Assembly (NCBI GenBank): GCA_933822405.4
Contig: CAKOGP040001335.1
Coordinates: 186,001 to 250,000, forward strand
Reading direction: 5' to 3'
From: Cylindrotheca closterium
Taxonomy: Eukaryota; Bacillariophyta; Bacillariophyceae; Bacillariales; Bacillariaceae
Length of the DNA: 64,000 nucleotides
In this document: positions 1 to 10,677 of the stretch, in pieces
How positions within the stretch are numbered: position 1 is the first letter of the stretch
Layout: every line of letters starts with the position of its first letter
The notes under the pieces: model-generated
The model's database searches: none
Seen by the model: the letters and a program-made list of their open reading frames with translations, nothing else
Told to the model about the DNA's origin: nothing
Made by a program: the position numbers and the translations under genes

Positions 1-2239
1 AGGTGTCCACAATGATGGCGCAGCCAGCTAAAGAAGGAAGAATCTTCTCTTGAATTGCATCTAATAACTCGTCCAACAGTGGCTCTGTCATGGTAGCATT
101 ATCGGAAAGTAAAATTTCCAAGTCTAACCCGAAATTGGCGTTTTCCTTTTGCTCTCGCCCTGCGATTGTTTGGTTTGTGGCAATAAGTTCACAATCCGAC
201 ACGCTTGGAGGATCATACCACATCTCTTCTGTTGGCGAACCGCTCGGTAACGTTGATGGGCTGCTACTTGCTAGTGGAACTTCAGTGGGCAGCTTATTCG
301 TTCCGCTTGACGATGAAGGTGCACTGCTCGGATCCCGAATGTCGGATGAGTTGCTTCGGGTATTTTCGTTGCTACTGCCACCATTGCGGACGAGAAAGTA
401 CCAAGCCGCTGCACCTCCACCAGCAAGAAGCAGTAAAACCAATAGAAAGCAGCATCGCTTCCTCGACTTTCGACGCTCCTTATCACCTACTTCCTTATCT
501 ATACCATCATCGCTAGGCGAAGCCTCAGGGTCATTCGGTATTTGTAATCCATTCACAGTTGCTGAAGAGACAAGGGGATTGCGTTCCGGGTCTTCGTTTC
601 CGGAAGATCCAGAACTTGAAGTACTTCCGATGGACACCTTTCGCGCAACAGGTGCTGCCTCTTCATCTTCAAATGGAGCCGCTGGTAAGCCTTGGCTCCT
701 CGAGCTTGCATCGAGAGGCACAGTAGAACCAGTTCGGCCACTAAAGCCTGGACTAACTCCATTCTTGGAAGCTTTTGCTCTAGCTTTAGCGTCTGCATCG
801 CTTCCTCCGTACAGTGTATCGGTGGTGCTCGCAATGCTTTCATCATAATGCACTCGATCCACACCAGGATTGCTTGCAAATTCGGATCCTCCTCTCTTTG
901 CTGCCTTTCCCTTTGCCTTGGCGTCTGCATCAGTTCCATAAAGTGTGCCAACGGCACTAGATGCCTTTGTAGAACCGCTGCTGACCGTCCCGGTTGAAGT
1001 AGTAGCTCCCGAAGCGCTTCCTTTTGAATTTCTCGTCCCTCGCCAATTGGGGGCAGCTGACACGCCGTCCACGCGGTCAATGCCAGGAAGGCTTGCCACT
1101 CCCCTGGAAGGTTTTGCCTTGGCCTTGGCATCAGCATCGGCGTCATCCCCATACAATGTGCTGACAGCAACACTGTTATTGCTTGGGATACTTTGCACAC
1201 CGGGATTGACGACACGTTCCGGGCCTCCTCTCCGGGCTTTCTCTTTCGCCTTGGCATCTTCATCTGTTCCATACAACATATCCGCATTTGGATTAATGTT
1301 TGTGAACGGAGGTGAACTAATCGAAGCATGATACGGAGTATCACCATTTCGGGATTTTTTTTCATGCGAACCTCCCCACGAACGGCTCATTGGACTGTTG
1401 TCAGGATATTCTTGATGCTCCAAGATACTAGCTGGACTAATATTCTTCGAGTCGGGCTTGCGGCTTGAGGATCGGCGTCTGCTGCTTCTTCGCTGCGGAG
1501 ACTTACTCAATTTTCTTTCAGAGCTACTCTTTTCGTGCAAAGGTCTACTTGATTTTCTTCTAGAAGAATCATGATGCCGGTCATGAGAGGGGGAGCGACT
1601 TGACTCCCTCCTTCTCCTATGCGGAGAAGTACTCAATACCCGCCTAGAACTGCCCTTGCGATAGGAGGTAGGTCTACTTGATTTCCTTCTAGAATCATGG
1701 GAACTATCACGCGATTGCTCGCTGCGAGGGCTGTGTCCCAAATCCCGCTCTGACTTTAACTTTCGCCGCGAAGAATGATGTCTTGCGTCACTAGAAGGAG
1801 TGCTGCCTTTGCGGTGCGACGAGCGTCTTTGATGCGACCCAGAACGGCCATGCTGCTTGTCACGCGAGGGTGAAGTCGCAAGATTTCTGGAACTGCTGCT
1901 GCTGTGCTTGTCACGCGAAGGTCTGCTGCCGCTGGATGATCGTCTTCGTTCAGAACTCCTATTTCGGCTGTGGTGCTTATCTTCTCTTGGCGACAAATGT
2001 CTGGAACTAATGCTAGGTTTCCCGCGTGAAGAGTGACTGGACGATCGTTTCAATCCTTCCCGTTTCTTGGAGGAAGATCCGGTGGACGACCGCGTTGACG
2101 TCTGCAATTTGTCATTCGTATTCGTGCTGGAAGAATCCTCGGGCACCTCTCTTGTATTCTTTGAGGAACCACTCAGTCGCGCTTCTGCTTCATCCTCAAT
2201 CTCAATATGCAATTCATCGCTTTGGTGGTGTCTGTTCAT
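1..2239 (-). CDS. RS-rich single-pass membrane protein, 3' end cut by window edge
   Basis: The frame is open from an ATG at 2239 to base 1 (746 codons, no stop), so the C-terminus lies outside the window. Residues about 25-300 are dense in Arg, Ser, Lys and His (SRRKSSRP, HRRRRESSRS), like an RS domain. Residues about 315-500 hold four spaced copies of a motif close to TLYGxDADAKAKxKA (around 1281, 1165, 948 and 817). A basic stretch (KERRKSRKRCC) precedes one hydrophobic segment at about 595-616, followed by a Ser/Pro/Thr-rich linker and a more ordered region (GLDLEILLSDNATMTEPLLD). I infer a tail- or type II-like membrane protein with a disordered N-terminus. No family is recognised. RS domains are best known in splicing factors, but the membrane segment argues against an ordinary SR protein. 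Confidence 0.75.
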   Translation of the reverse strand, partial: MNRHHQSDELHIEIEDEAEARLSGSSKNTREVPEDSSSTNTNDKLQTSTRSSTGSSSKKREGLKRSSSHSSRGKPSISSRHLSPREDKHHSRNRSSERRRSSSGSRPSRDKHSSSSSRNLATSPSRDKQHGRSGSHQRRSSHRKGSTPSSDARHHSSRRKLKSERDLGHSPRSEQSRDSSHDSRRKSSRPTSYRKGSSRRVLSTSPHRRRRESSRSPSHDRHHDSSRRKSSRPLHEKSSSERKLSKSPQRRSSRRRSSSRKPDSKNISPASILEHQEYPDNSPMSRSWGGSHEKKSRNGDTPYHASISSPPFTNINPNADMLYGTDEDAKAKEKARRGGPERVVNPGVQSIPSNNSVAVSTLYGDDADADAKAKAKPSRGVASLPGIDRVDGVSAAPNWRGTRNSKGSASGATTSTGTVSSGSTKASSAVGTLYGTDADAKAKGKAAKRGGSEFASNPGVDRVHYDESIASTTDTLYGGSDADAKARAKASKNGVSPGFSGRTGSTVPLDASSRSQGLPAAPFEDEEAAPVARKVSIGSTSSSGSSGNEDPERNPLVSSATVNGLQIPNDPEASPSDDGIDKEVGDKERRKSRKRCCFLLVLLLLAGGGAAAWYFLVRNGGSSNENTRSNSSDIRDPSSAPSSSSGTNKLPTEVPLASSSPSTLPSGSPTEEMWYDPPSVSDCELIATNQTIAGREQKENANFGLDLEILLSDNATMTEPLLDELLDAIQEKILPSLAGCAIIVDT

Positions 2240-2434
2240 GGTGGACACAGGTAACTAGATAAAATTATTCCCTCCAATGCAATCCTTCTTTGACACTGGA
2301 TAACGCTGTACTTCACAGATACTATGCATATCATAGAAATTAACTCAGCGGAGTCCAAAGGTGTCGTCTTCGAATCCCGCTGCGTCTAATTTAAAAATCT
2401 ACCTTAGTCTGTCACTGCGACACGCTGTTCTAAG

Positions 2435-2444
2435 NNNNNNNNNN
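2435..2444. other. assembly gap (10 N)
   Basis: Ten N bases. The seven bases TTCTAAG stand on both sides of the gap, which suggests contig ends that overlap but were not merged, as at the second gap near 27.3 kb. Confidence 0.95.
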
Positions 2445-2514
2445 TTCTAAGCTTTCATTCACGAACTGACGCTGCGCTGACTGACCTTTTTCTAAGACCA
2501 CATTATGAATGATG

Positions 2515-2553
2515 AGTACCAGTACCAGTACCAGGTACCAGTACCATACCACC
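2515..2553. repeat. AGTACC-type microsatellite
   Basis: An imperfect run of AGTACC units in which several adjoining units read as GTACCAGTACC. It is non-coding. Confidence 0.8.
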
Positions 2554-3210
2554 GCGGCGATGATTCTGCAGAAGATGTATTATATATAACTTGGCAAAGA
2601 ACTCTTGGATGAACTAGCGCAACTAAAGATGTGGAAGTAAAGATAACGGACCTGCATACTAGGTGGGTTTCCTTCATTCTAGCCCAATGATAGCTGTTTT
2701 TCTGCTCAAGTATGGCTGAACAATTGACCACAGGTCGGTAGCTGCTCGCTGCCTAACCATAAAGGCAATTTTAGTAAACATATTGCAATAGCATCCTAGT
2801 ACCGATAGTACTGGTCCCGTTCAGTACTGTACAGTATGCATCCACCAGCAGACCTCAGGGAGTACCGGTATGGTACAGTAGAGGTCATCACACGCAGGCC
2901 GTGAGGTTCGCATTGGCGATTAACGACTCATCCGACTTCGAAGGTTCGGCCTTTCAGGACTCCTCGGCACATGATGCCTTCATTCATTGGTCCCATTCAT
3001 TCGTTCAACCAGTCAAGTCCCTGCAAAGTCCGTTGCCTCATACACACAAGACCAAGCATCAACATCGATCGCACAAATCGGCAACACATTCCCATTCAAG
3101 TGTGGTTGGTTTCTCTAGACTCTTTTCCTTCAGTCATTCAATCAGAATATCACAGTGCTGGAATACCATCGAATTCACAGACGGCAGACACAAAACACGT
3201 ATGAGACAAT

Positions 3211-4899
3211 ATGGGGAATCTGCTATCAGGCAAGGGTAATTGTTGGGAGGGCACGAGCGGGAATAAGAAAGTAACATTTACAGACGAGTCCACCAGCAAG
3301 CATATTAAACTACTCTTTGGTTGTAATAATGCCGAAGAACATTTGGAATATGTCCAAGAAATGTGTGACCTGATTGCCGACAAACATGGAGCGGAAGGTT
3401 TGTCCGGGTTGGGATTGGAATTTCGATATATTACTGATAAGGAGGAGGATGGGAATAGTCAAACTAAGAGCGACAGCATGCCCTTCTCATCACCGTCAGC
3501 GGAATTGTCATTACGGCAGAAATTACAGGAGGAAGCGAAAAAGAATCAAAATGGTGAATATTCAATACCCATCCAAGATGGTGGTGAACCGGACCATGCA
3601 CCGGACCATGTATCCATCAGCGATGACAGCAACAGCGATGACAAAACAGATTTAAAAAAGTCCGCACGGTTTCAACATGCAATCTCCGAATTATCATCAG
3701 CGGACAGTGATGATAGTGCCGGAGACGATAACAATGATAATGATGACGACGTATCAATATCAGATGAAGAAAAGGACATTTCCTATGGGGTCAGAGAAAT
3801 GTCCATTGAACCAAGTGAGTTCTTTGTTCCGCTTGGAGAACCAATTAGCCGCATGGGATCCGATCGATCCCTGCAAACCGCCACAACCATGTTTTCCTTG
3901 TCCACGCATGAATCACGAGGTAGTGCTGCTTCGAAATCTCCAGATGGGATAGCGACTAAACCTTCCGGGCATTTACTCTTTCACAAGTCTTCCAACACAC
4001 AAATTACGGAAAAGAATCATCAGCTATTTATTGCACACGGCAAAATGTATGATGAAGTAGCAAGGTTATGTACGGAGTGTGCTCAACATGTAATGATGAA
4101 GGAAGGCAATCTCGAATGGCAGAGTTTGGGAGATGGAATCAATGCTATGGTGACGCGGAATCGTTCTTTTCGACGACCACTCTTGCTGATTGTAACGGGA
4201 AAGGGCAAGGTGGGAGCTGGAATCTTTTCTCGTCGACATTTAATGACGAATGGTATCGAAACATCGACAGCCTTGCCCTTTGTCCAAAGAGCCATTCACC
4301 GAAAAATGGATGTGGCAGTCTTGGATCCCAATGGAGGTGGGGGCCAAAACGCTATGCAGTGTGTCCAAACCAGTCTGGAACGACTATTCTTGGATCACGG
4401 AGAAACGGACGAAGAAGTCTATATATTGGCGCACAGTATGGCAGGTTCTCAAATTGTTCGATTCCTTCATGACAAGACCTTTGACAAGGATACAGTACCA
4501 AAAACAACAAAAGGAAAGGGGGTCCCAACCATTGCACCCTCCAACGCCCAAGATTCTCACATACAGACTGGCATGAACTTTCTTCAGCAAATCAAAGCAG
4601 TCGCCTTTACAGATTCCAATCATAATATCAATTGGACCAAACACAATCGACCCTTGAAAGATTTGGTGGAAGGCCCTTCGTCTTTATACATCAAGTCCCA
4701 CAAGGTACACGAGGATGCCAAGATACTTGGGGAAAAGCACCACGATTGCGATTTTTGGAAACATCGCTTTGGGAATATAAAGACGATATGGGGTGGTACC
4801 CATGAACATGCATTGACCAATTATACAGGGATGGAACACATTTGGGAACACTTTGATGAGATTATGGAGCAAAGTGGTGAAGACCAAACTTCTGGTTAA
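3211..4899 (+). CDS. Arb2/FAM172-like protein, N-myristoylation candidate
   Basis: Single exon of 562 aa. The N-terminus MGNLLS fits the N-myristoylation pattern (Gly2, small residue at 6). Residues about 60-270 are acidic and low in complexity. From about residue 315 the sequence becomes ordered: RPLLLIVTGKGKVGAG, then a strand ending VAVLDPNGG, then VYILAHSMAGSQIVRF around residue 405, and HEHALTNYTGMEHIWEHFD near the end. This order (beta strand, NPN-like loop, nucleophile-elbow-like HSxxG) is typical of the alpha/beta-hydrolase-like Arb2 domain of fungal Arb2 and animal FAM172. I see HSMAG in place of a canonical GxSxG elbow, so catalytic activity is uncertain. Membrane association through a lipid anchor is inference. 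A generic alpha/beta hydrolase is the alternative. Confidence 0.7.
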   Translation: MGNLLSGKGNCWEGTSGNKKVTFTDESTSKHIKLLFGCNNAEEHLEYVQEMCDLIADKHGAEGLSGLGLEFRYITDKEEDGNSQTKSDSMPFSSPSAELSLRQKLQEEAKKNQNGEYSIPIQDGGEPDHAPDHVSISDDSNSDDKTDLKKSARFQHAISELSSADSDDSAGDDNNDNDDDVSISDEEKDISYGVREMSIEPSEFFVPLGEPISRMGSDRSLQTATTMFSLSTHESRGSAASKSPDGIATKPSGHLLFHKSSNTQITEKNHQLFIAHGKMYDEVARLCTECAQHVMMKEGNLEWQSLGDGINAMVTRNRSFRRPLLLIVTGKGKVGAGIFSRRHLMTNGIETSTALPFVQRAIHRKMDVAVLDPNGGGGQNAMQCVQTSLERLFLDHGETDEEVYILAHSMAGSQIVRFLHDKTFDKDTVPKTTKGKGVPTIAPSNAQDSHIQTGMNFLQQIKAVAFTDSNHNINWTKHNRPLKDLVEGPSSLYIKSHKVHEDAKILGEKHHDCDFWKHRFGNIKTIWGGTHEHALTNYTGMEHIWEHFDEIMEQSGEDQTSG

Positions 4900-5168
4900 A
4901 GTATTTTGTTTCGTTGCATCATGGTGGTATTACATCGAATGCAATGCCATCTCCTAGTTGACAGTTTTGAATCGATCGCTAGTCTTTTTCTTCTATAATA
5001 ATTCCTAATGTATTTTTATATAGTTACTGTAGATTCGAATATAGTCCTATGATGAATTGCATAGAGAATGAAAAAAATCAGAGAAACTAAAAAGTGGAAA
5101 TTTGCGATTCCATGATCCAGTTGGAATGCATGTTGAACAGTGTACAGTACACATCGTAACTGTTTCGT

Positions 5169-6714
5169 TTATGCCTCCCCACGAAGAATTTCATCAATCG
5201 CAATGGGCAATCGTTCCAAGGTATTGATTTCAACATTGACTTGGGGACGTGCCAACTCGTTCATTCGAATACGGGTCTCCAATTCCTTGGCGGTTGTAGT
5301 CGACCATTTAGGTTGCTTCACTGAAGTATCAAATCGGTAAGGGGCTTCTTGTCCCGAACTCTTTGGAAGTGTCACCAGTACCGTCTTGGCACCACAGGCA
5401 GAACTACCACCGACATCGAAGGCCAAGTCATCTCCCACATGAATCCAAGCCAAATCGTCATAGGTAGCAGGCCATGTCAGTGGTTTGATTTTTTCATTCT
5501 TTTGGGCCGAGTTGATCGAATCTTGTGCGTGCTTCAAGTTGGCATACTTGTGTCGAGCCGCATCGTAAATCCAACTCAGTTCCTCTCCTTTTCCATCTAC
5601 TGAATCGAGTTCTTTGAAAAATTGTTGTCGTCCACCTTGATCATCTTCCCAGGACATGCAAAAGTCGAAATACGGAGCGAGTGTAAAAGTCATCAATAGA
5701 GGATTGGCACGACCATCTGTAATGGCACCAATGACCACATTGGGGTGGTCTTCCTTGATCTTCTTCAACGATTCAATCACATGGGGAAAGATGTATCGTT
5801 CGGCAGCATGGTGACGCTCCATTTCCCAGGCAGTGTAGACCGATTGGACGACTGACTCGGATACAGCAGTATTTGCCCAGCTAAAGGTTTTGAGAGAGAG
5901 AGAGAGAGAAGTTAGAATACATACAGTACATACAAAACGAAGAATGAACATCATGGCATGACACAAATGTACCTACTTTTCAGCATGCTTACGAACAACT
6001 GAAGATAAGGAAGACACTTGAGTGGCCCAATCTTCGGCGGTCGATTTCAACTTGCGCTCCAGGATGATCTTTTGCATCTCCCTGCGAATGGCAAGTTCTC
6101 GGATTTCAGTGTGGGTCCTGTGAGAAAAGAAAAGGAAAATGTGTCAGAAAGATTCAAATTCGAAACAACACCCCAAGTGTAGCCCAAGTGTAGATCTAGC
6201 AACAATCCAATACTCACAATGCAGCAGCCTTTTGAGGGTCTGTTTTGGCAATTTCTTCTCGCACTTGCTTTCCAGTCTCGACGATGTCAAAGGCAGAGAG
6301 CCCTGGGAATCCAAATTTCTCCATGGCTTTGACAAAGGCATCTGTGATTTTTTGTTTGGGATTTTAAATATGGAATGGATAGGCAGTCGTGATGATTGAG
6401 AAGAGAGGTAACAGAGGGCAACAATCAATGTGAGTCATGAGCATATCCACTTGAAATCGACAGAAATATAATATTCAAATGTACGCACTGTTGGCAGCCT
6501 CCACACATGGGGCAATAGGATACAAAGTGTCATCCAAATCAAAGGTCAAAAGTCCCAGTTGTTGGACTTTGGGTCGAGATACCGTTGCTTCCTTAGTGGC
6601 TTCTTGTGTGTCAGCGTAGAGTACTGAGGTTTTGGTAGCAGTACTACTACTAGGGGCAAAAGCCTGTGCCGAAATTGAGAAGAGGGCGACGAGGGTGATC
6701 AATGTAGTCTTCAT
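5169..6714 (-). CDS. plastid-targeted HAD-superfamily hydrolase
   Basis: Four exons (6714-6489, 6341-6218, 6117-5977, 5880-5169) join in frame to 400 aa. Every intron begins with GT and ends with AG. The last intron contains a (GA)9 run at 5892-5909. The N-terminus is a signal peptide ending ISAQAFAPSS, which matches the ASAFAP-type junction of diatom plastid presequences, followed by a Ser/Thr-rich transit region. HAD motif I is FDLDDTLYP (nucleophile Asp59, acid/base Asp61), motif II is GAITDGRANP and motif IV is IHVGDDLAFDVGGSSACG. An alpha-helical cap lies between motifs I and II. The layout resembles the pyrimidine 5'-nucleotidase/phosphatase branch of HAD enzymes; the substrate cannot be read from the sequence. 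It converges on the Arb2-like gene with 269 bp between the stops. Confidence 0.85.
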
Positions 6715-7222
6715 TTTGGTCGATGACGTTGGTCGTTTTGGTGAAAGTTGTCGTGGATTGAGTATGTGTTTCTGCGGAGATGTGTCTGACTAGACGGTGG
6801 CTGTTGTAGAGGTTCTTCTTTGCCACAAACGCTGCTTTTGTTGTGTGTGTTGTTTGCTGGATCAATGAGAATGTGTCTCTGGTCGAATCCTTCAATGATT
6901 CTTGAAGACGTGATTCGATTATTCCTTTCTCAATCTTCCTATTATCGGCTTGATGTCTTACCTGCGCGCGTAGATTTCACGAGGCCCTGGTACTTTGTGA
7001 AGTCTCAACCAACCCAAGGTTTCAGAACTGTTCCGTCATTCCGCCAACCAATGGAAAGCGAGGCGTCTGTTCGTGTACGTAAGCAAAGAATTCTTCGAGC
7101 GAATTTGAAATTGGCAGATTTCCAAAGAAAACTACAGTAGATGTACCGGTACTCAGGTAAGTGATTAGGGTTTGGTTTCTAAGAAAATCCAAAATGAAAA
7201 GTCCATGATATATAAGTTCTAA
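6715..7222. other. intergenic, promoter side of HAD gene
   Basis: 508 bp upstream of the HAD hydrolase and downstream of the LRR gene. It holds one TACCGGTA palindrome at 7144. No convincing reading frame. Confidence 0.5.
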
Positions 7223-8494
7223 CTAAACTAGTCTAGTTGGAACATTGTCCAAAATGAAACTAGCCTCGGAAAGTAATAGTTTGGCCAACTTGTAATGCCC
7301 TGTTGCCGTTACCAGCTTGGTCCAATCTAGCTTGGTGCCCGGGAATTTAGTCACATGGTGCTGGAGTAACAGACGAATCATCATGATACCTATAGAGTCG
7401 TCACTGCTGGTTGAGTTGTCATGACAGCTCTCGCATGCATAGTAGATGGGCAGAAATCCCCAGAAATCTTCAGTCACCAGTTGAATGGGATCCAACTCAA
7501 TCATGGCCTTCATCGAGTCTAGCTGGATTGAAGTGGAAAGGGCTAGGATATGCAGAGGCGTCATTCCTAGAAAATCTTGGCACGTACTGTGTCTAGGAGG
7601 CGACGGCCCTCCTGTGACCACTGAAGACAGATCCGATGATTGCTTTGATGTCAACAATGAAGCTCTATCCCACTCTTTCTTCAGATTTGTGATCAAATCC
7701 TGTCCGGTATCGTCTTTATCATAGTAGGATTGATAGTAACAGAGGCGGTGAAGAGGTAGTCCATCAAATCGATGCACCAAGGCGGTAGTCAATTCATTGG
7801 GATCCGGAACAACTTGTATCAAATCATCACAGCCATGACACCATGGAAGCAGAGACGGTAGTCCATCATCCTCCGTCGCTTCCTCTATCAAATTGGGAAA
7901 GACTAGATTGCGCAATCGCTCGCATCCATAAAAGGCAGTGTCGTTTCGGCTCATGATCAAGGTTGGCGGAACTTCAATCGAATACAGCTTGGTACAACAT
8001 TCCAACATTCGGTTTGAAAGACGAGTGATGGACATTGGTATCCTCAAGTGCCGAAAGTTGCATCCGCAAAAGGCAAATGGGCCCACATAAATCAGAGTAT
8101 TATCGGGGAGTTTGGGAGGATGAAGTTTGGGACAATTTCCAAAGGCCCAGGCTTCAATGCGTTCCAGGCCATGGGGAAAGCTCACATGCTTCAAATGAGG
8201 ACAATCCCAAAAGGCCTCTGCACCAATTACTTTCAGTTGACCCCTTTCATTATTTTTGACTACATTGCCGGTTATAGTGTCAGAACAACCAGAGTCTTTC
8301 GCACAAAGAGTCGTCGTCGTCGTCGTCACCTGGGCCAACTTGCGAAGGCCCGAAAAGGTACCTTTGGGAATCTCCACCACGGAAGAATCCAATGCAAGGT
8401 CAGTCATCCATTCATCTCTCAATGCTGTTGTAGTATTAGTAGCAGTATTTGAAGTGGTATTGTTTCCTACATAATAAAAGGTTCTCGGTGCCAT
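7223..8494 (-). CDS. BspA-type LRR protein with ankyrin-like C-terminus
   Basis: Single exon of 423 aa from ATG 8494. Residues about 90-215 carry LRR_5 (BspA/TpLRR) units of about 23 residues: IGAEAFWDCPHLKHVSFPHG, IEAWAFGNCPKLHPPKLPD and following. Each pairs an aromatic-Cys turn with a short beta strand. The C-terminal third contains FLGMTPLHILALSTS and GFLPIYYACESCH, which read like two degenerate ankyrin repeats. The same two-part design recurs in the LRR units at 58.6-60.8 kb (GLTPFHILALSAK). No signal peptide or membrane segment is visible. BspA-like proteins are large expanded families in diatoms with unknown ligands; a protein-binding role is inferred. Confidence 0.8.
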   Translation of the reverse strand: MAPRTFYYVGNNTTSNTATNTTTALRDEWMTDLALDSSVVEIPKGTFSGLRKLAQVTTTTTTLCAKDSGCSDTITGNVVKNNERGQLKVIGAEAFWDCPHLKHVSFPHGLERIEAWAFGNCPKLHPPKLPDNTLIYVGPFAFCGCNFRHLRIPMSITRLSNRMLECCTKLYSIEVPPTLIMSRNDTAFYGCERLRNLVFPNLIEEATEDDGLPSLLPWCHGCDDLIQVVPDPNELTTALVHRFDGLPLHRLCYYQSYYDKDDTGQDLITNLKKEWDRASLLTSKQSSDLSSVVTGGPSPPRHSTCQDFLGMTPLHILALSTSIQLDSMKAMIELDPIQLVTEDFWGFLPIYYACESCHDNSTSSDDSIGIMMIRLLLQHHVTKFPGTKLDWTKLVTATGHYKLAKLLLSEASFILDNVPTRLV

Positions 8495-8895
8495 GGTCCC
8501 ATCTTCGAGACCACTCTGACACTGCCCTGTCTACGATACAAAGTAATATCGATGTGATGTTGATTGTTGACCAAAAGAGGGGAGTTTCCAGGGACCAACG
8601 AAAGCACCAACTTCTGGGGGAATCGATGGCCTAACTTAGTACTTCCTACCTGGTACCCTGTACAGCATTACAGTATTAATCTGTACTTACATGACCTTTG
8701 CCCCGCAGCAACTTCTTGTATCCTCGAGCGGGACCAACAGAGAAAGAGGCAGACGAAGATGATTGTAAGGAGTGCAGTTGGAAAGTTGGCATCTGTTCTG
8801 TAATCTTGTATTCTATATAACCAATGATCATACTAGCTGCTGCCTGAGATACCTCGTTTTAGCACCCACGACATAGTTTTTTAATATGATTGTGG
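8495..8895. other. intergenic, nothing distinctive
   Basis: 401 bp between the start of the LRR gene and the end of the SET pseudogene. No convincing gene or repeat. Confidence 0.4.
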
Positions 8896-10549
8896 CTACA
8901 GTAGCCCGAAAGCATCGTAATTCATAGTGTCGAATTCATCATATGCGGAAACGAGTTCCTCTCCCGCAAGAATGTCTCTCATGGCATATGCCTTGTCATC
9001 ATCGGGACTAGCTGCAACCTTTCCTTTTTGTGAGCCAACATTGTATTCGGATCGATGATCATAGGAGTTGAAGAAGGATGCGTCGTCAAGGTCACATTCA
9101 AAGAAATCTTGAACTGGAATACTTGTGCCATCTTCTGACTGGATGCCTTCACTATCATTCTCACCCTCAGAGGCATAGCACCAAATGATTAGATCGCAAA
9201 CCATGTCGTCTGGCAGTATCGATAAAACCTTTCGAAATTGCACTCCATCCGTGAATGTTGCTGTATATTTGGAGGTCCAAATTAGTGTCCCCTTGGGAAT
9301 TTCGGCAGTCGCAAAGACGGGACTTCGATTCCAGAGCTGTCCAACTCGATTGAGGATGCTTCTGGTCCTACAATTGCCATATAGGCGCTGCGCATCAGAA
9401 CCCATTATGTTTCGTTTCGGTAGGCGTTGTAAAAGTAGGTTTTCCCACATCCCCTTATTGTCAATACTACAGTCTTCAGAAAGGTCACATCCATCAACCA
9501 TCCATGGATGACCGTTTGAGGAGCTGTTTCTCCCCTCTAGAAAATCCGATGCCACGTGAGCTTCTGTACTGTCCTCGGTATTTACAAGCACTTCATTCTC
9601 TTTTCCTGTTTCATTCGATTCATTTGCGACAGGTTCATCCTCGTGCTCTTCATCATCGCTACCTTCTTCATCATCGCTATTTTCGTCTTCACTGTCTTGC
9701 TCGTACTCGTCCTCGTCCTCGTCATATTCATCGCCAATTAAGTCGAATGCCTTGCTTTCTTCAATCATGTCTTCCAACACCTCCACTACGGATTGACAAT
9801 ATCTGTCGATTTGGACCCATTCTCTTTCGCCCACTGTCTCCCGCGAGGGTATGACTTCGAACTTGTATTCCAGCCTCTGAATTTCCAGAGCTACCATCAG
9901 AGTTGCCTGTCGTTCGTATCGTGGAGGCTTGATCCACACTATCTTGGTTTTTTCTTCATGCCTACCATGATAAATGGGTGCAACGTCCATTCCGAATTTC
10001 CATGCATGAGGAAATTGTTGCACTTCTCCATAGTTCTTGAAAGTTTCAATGAAATTGGTATGCTCAAAGTCATCGCAATTTTCCAGACATCCCATACTAG
10101 GCCTTGAGAGCATTTGACCGGCTTCGATGTCTCGAACGGCCATGCCTCTCACAGAATTGTCTTCCAAGACCTGGTGGTTCGTATTGTAGTTGACTTGGTG
10201 ATGTTCGAGTTGATCGTACAGAGGAACGAGATATTTCTCGTTGATTTGATGCTTTACTACCAGAGATAGAGTACACTTTTGTACTTTTTCTTCCGTTGTT
10301 TCGATGATGGCTCGGTTATCATGCTGGTAACCTCTGTACGTTCCAAAGAGACTTAGTTCAGTGTCTTGCGCCGAATGGTCGTGATTTTCGAACCCTTCAA
10401 TTCAGTGAGGATGGTGCCGTCTTTTAGCATCAGTTTCTCGTTGAAATAAAAACTTTCTTCCTGTGAGAGCCATAGTTATTAGAGGCAAAACTTGCTTCGA
10501 AGCAATGCCCGAGGCATGTTGCAATCGCAAGTTCCCGGAAACGCTTCAT
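8896..10549 (-). pseudogene. degraded copy of the secreted double-SET gene
   Basis: This is a paralogue of the genes at 11.7-13.8 kb and 61.2-63.2 kb. The ancestral start is still readable at 10549 (MKRFRELAIATCLGHC, against MGRFCKLLIAACLGHC in the intact copy), but that frame stops after 39 codons. Relative to the intact copies, a short deletion removes the segment after RKKV, and a deletion of roughly 130 codons joins LKDGTI to the region just before FGTYRG. After that a frame stays open to 8896, with about 425 codons beyond the last homologous junction. Within it, the stretch at about 9310-9410 is out of frame: the aligned frame carries a stop where the others have Glu, and the GHSPGRGRG segment, which includes the SAM-binding glycine motif, is missing. 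The site where two paralogues have an intron is continuous here. I infer loss of function. Confidence 0.85.
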
Positions 10550-10569
10550 CGTGAGTTGAAATAAAACAC

Positions 10570-10677
10570 CAAGCAGTCTTTTTACTTCTTTTCTTTGGCA
10601 GTTGAAAGTGTGGTGCGTGAGTGAAACTTGTCACACATTTTGTTTTTGCCATATAAATATTATATAACATGTATTAA
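10570..10677. other. flank between SET pseudogene and foldback element
   Basis: AT-rich spacer ending in the TTAA that borders the foldback element. It resembles the promoter remnant of the pseudogene. Confidence 0.4.

Larger units (their letters stand above)
2240..3210. other. divergent intergenic region
   Basis: This 971-bp region separates two divergently transcribed genes and probably holds both promoters. It contains a 10-N scaffold gap, an AGTACC-type microsatellite and one TACCGGTA palindrome at 2863. Short frames here show no protein-like composition. Confidence 0.6.

Noticed and set aside
90..848. 252-aa plus-strand frame
   Set aside because: It lies antisense to the continuous 746-codon minus-strand gene, which has the repeats and membrane segment expected of a real protein.
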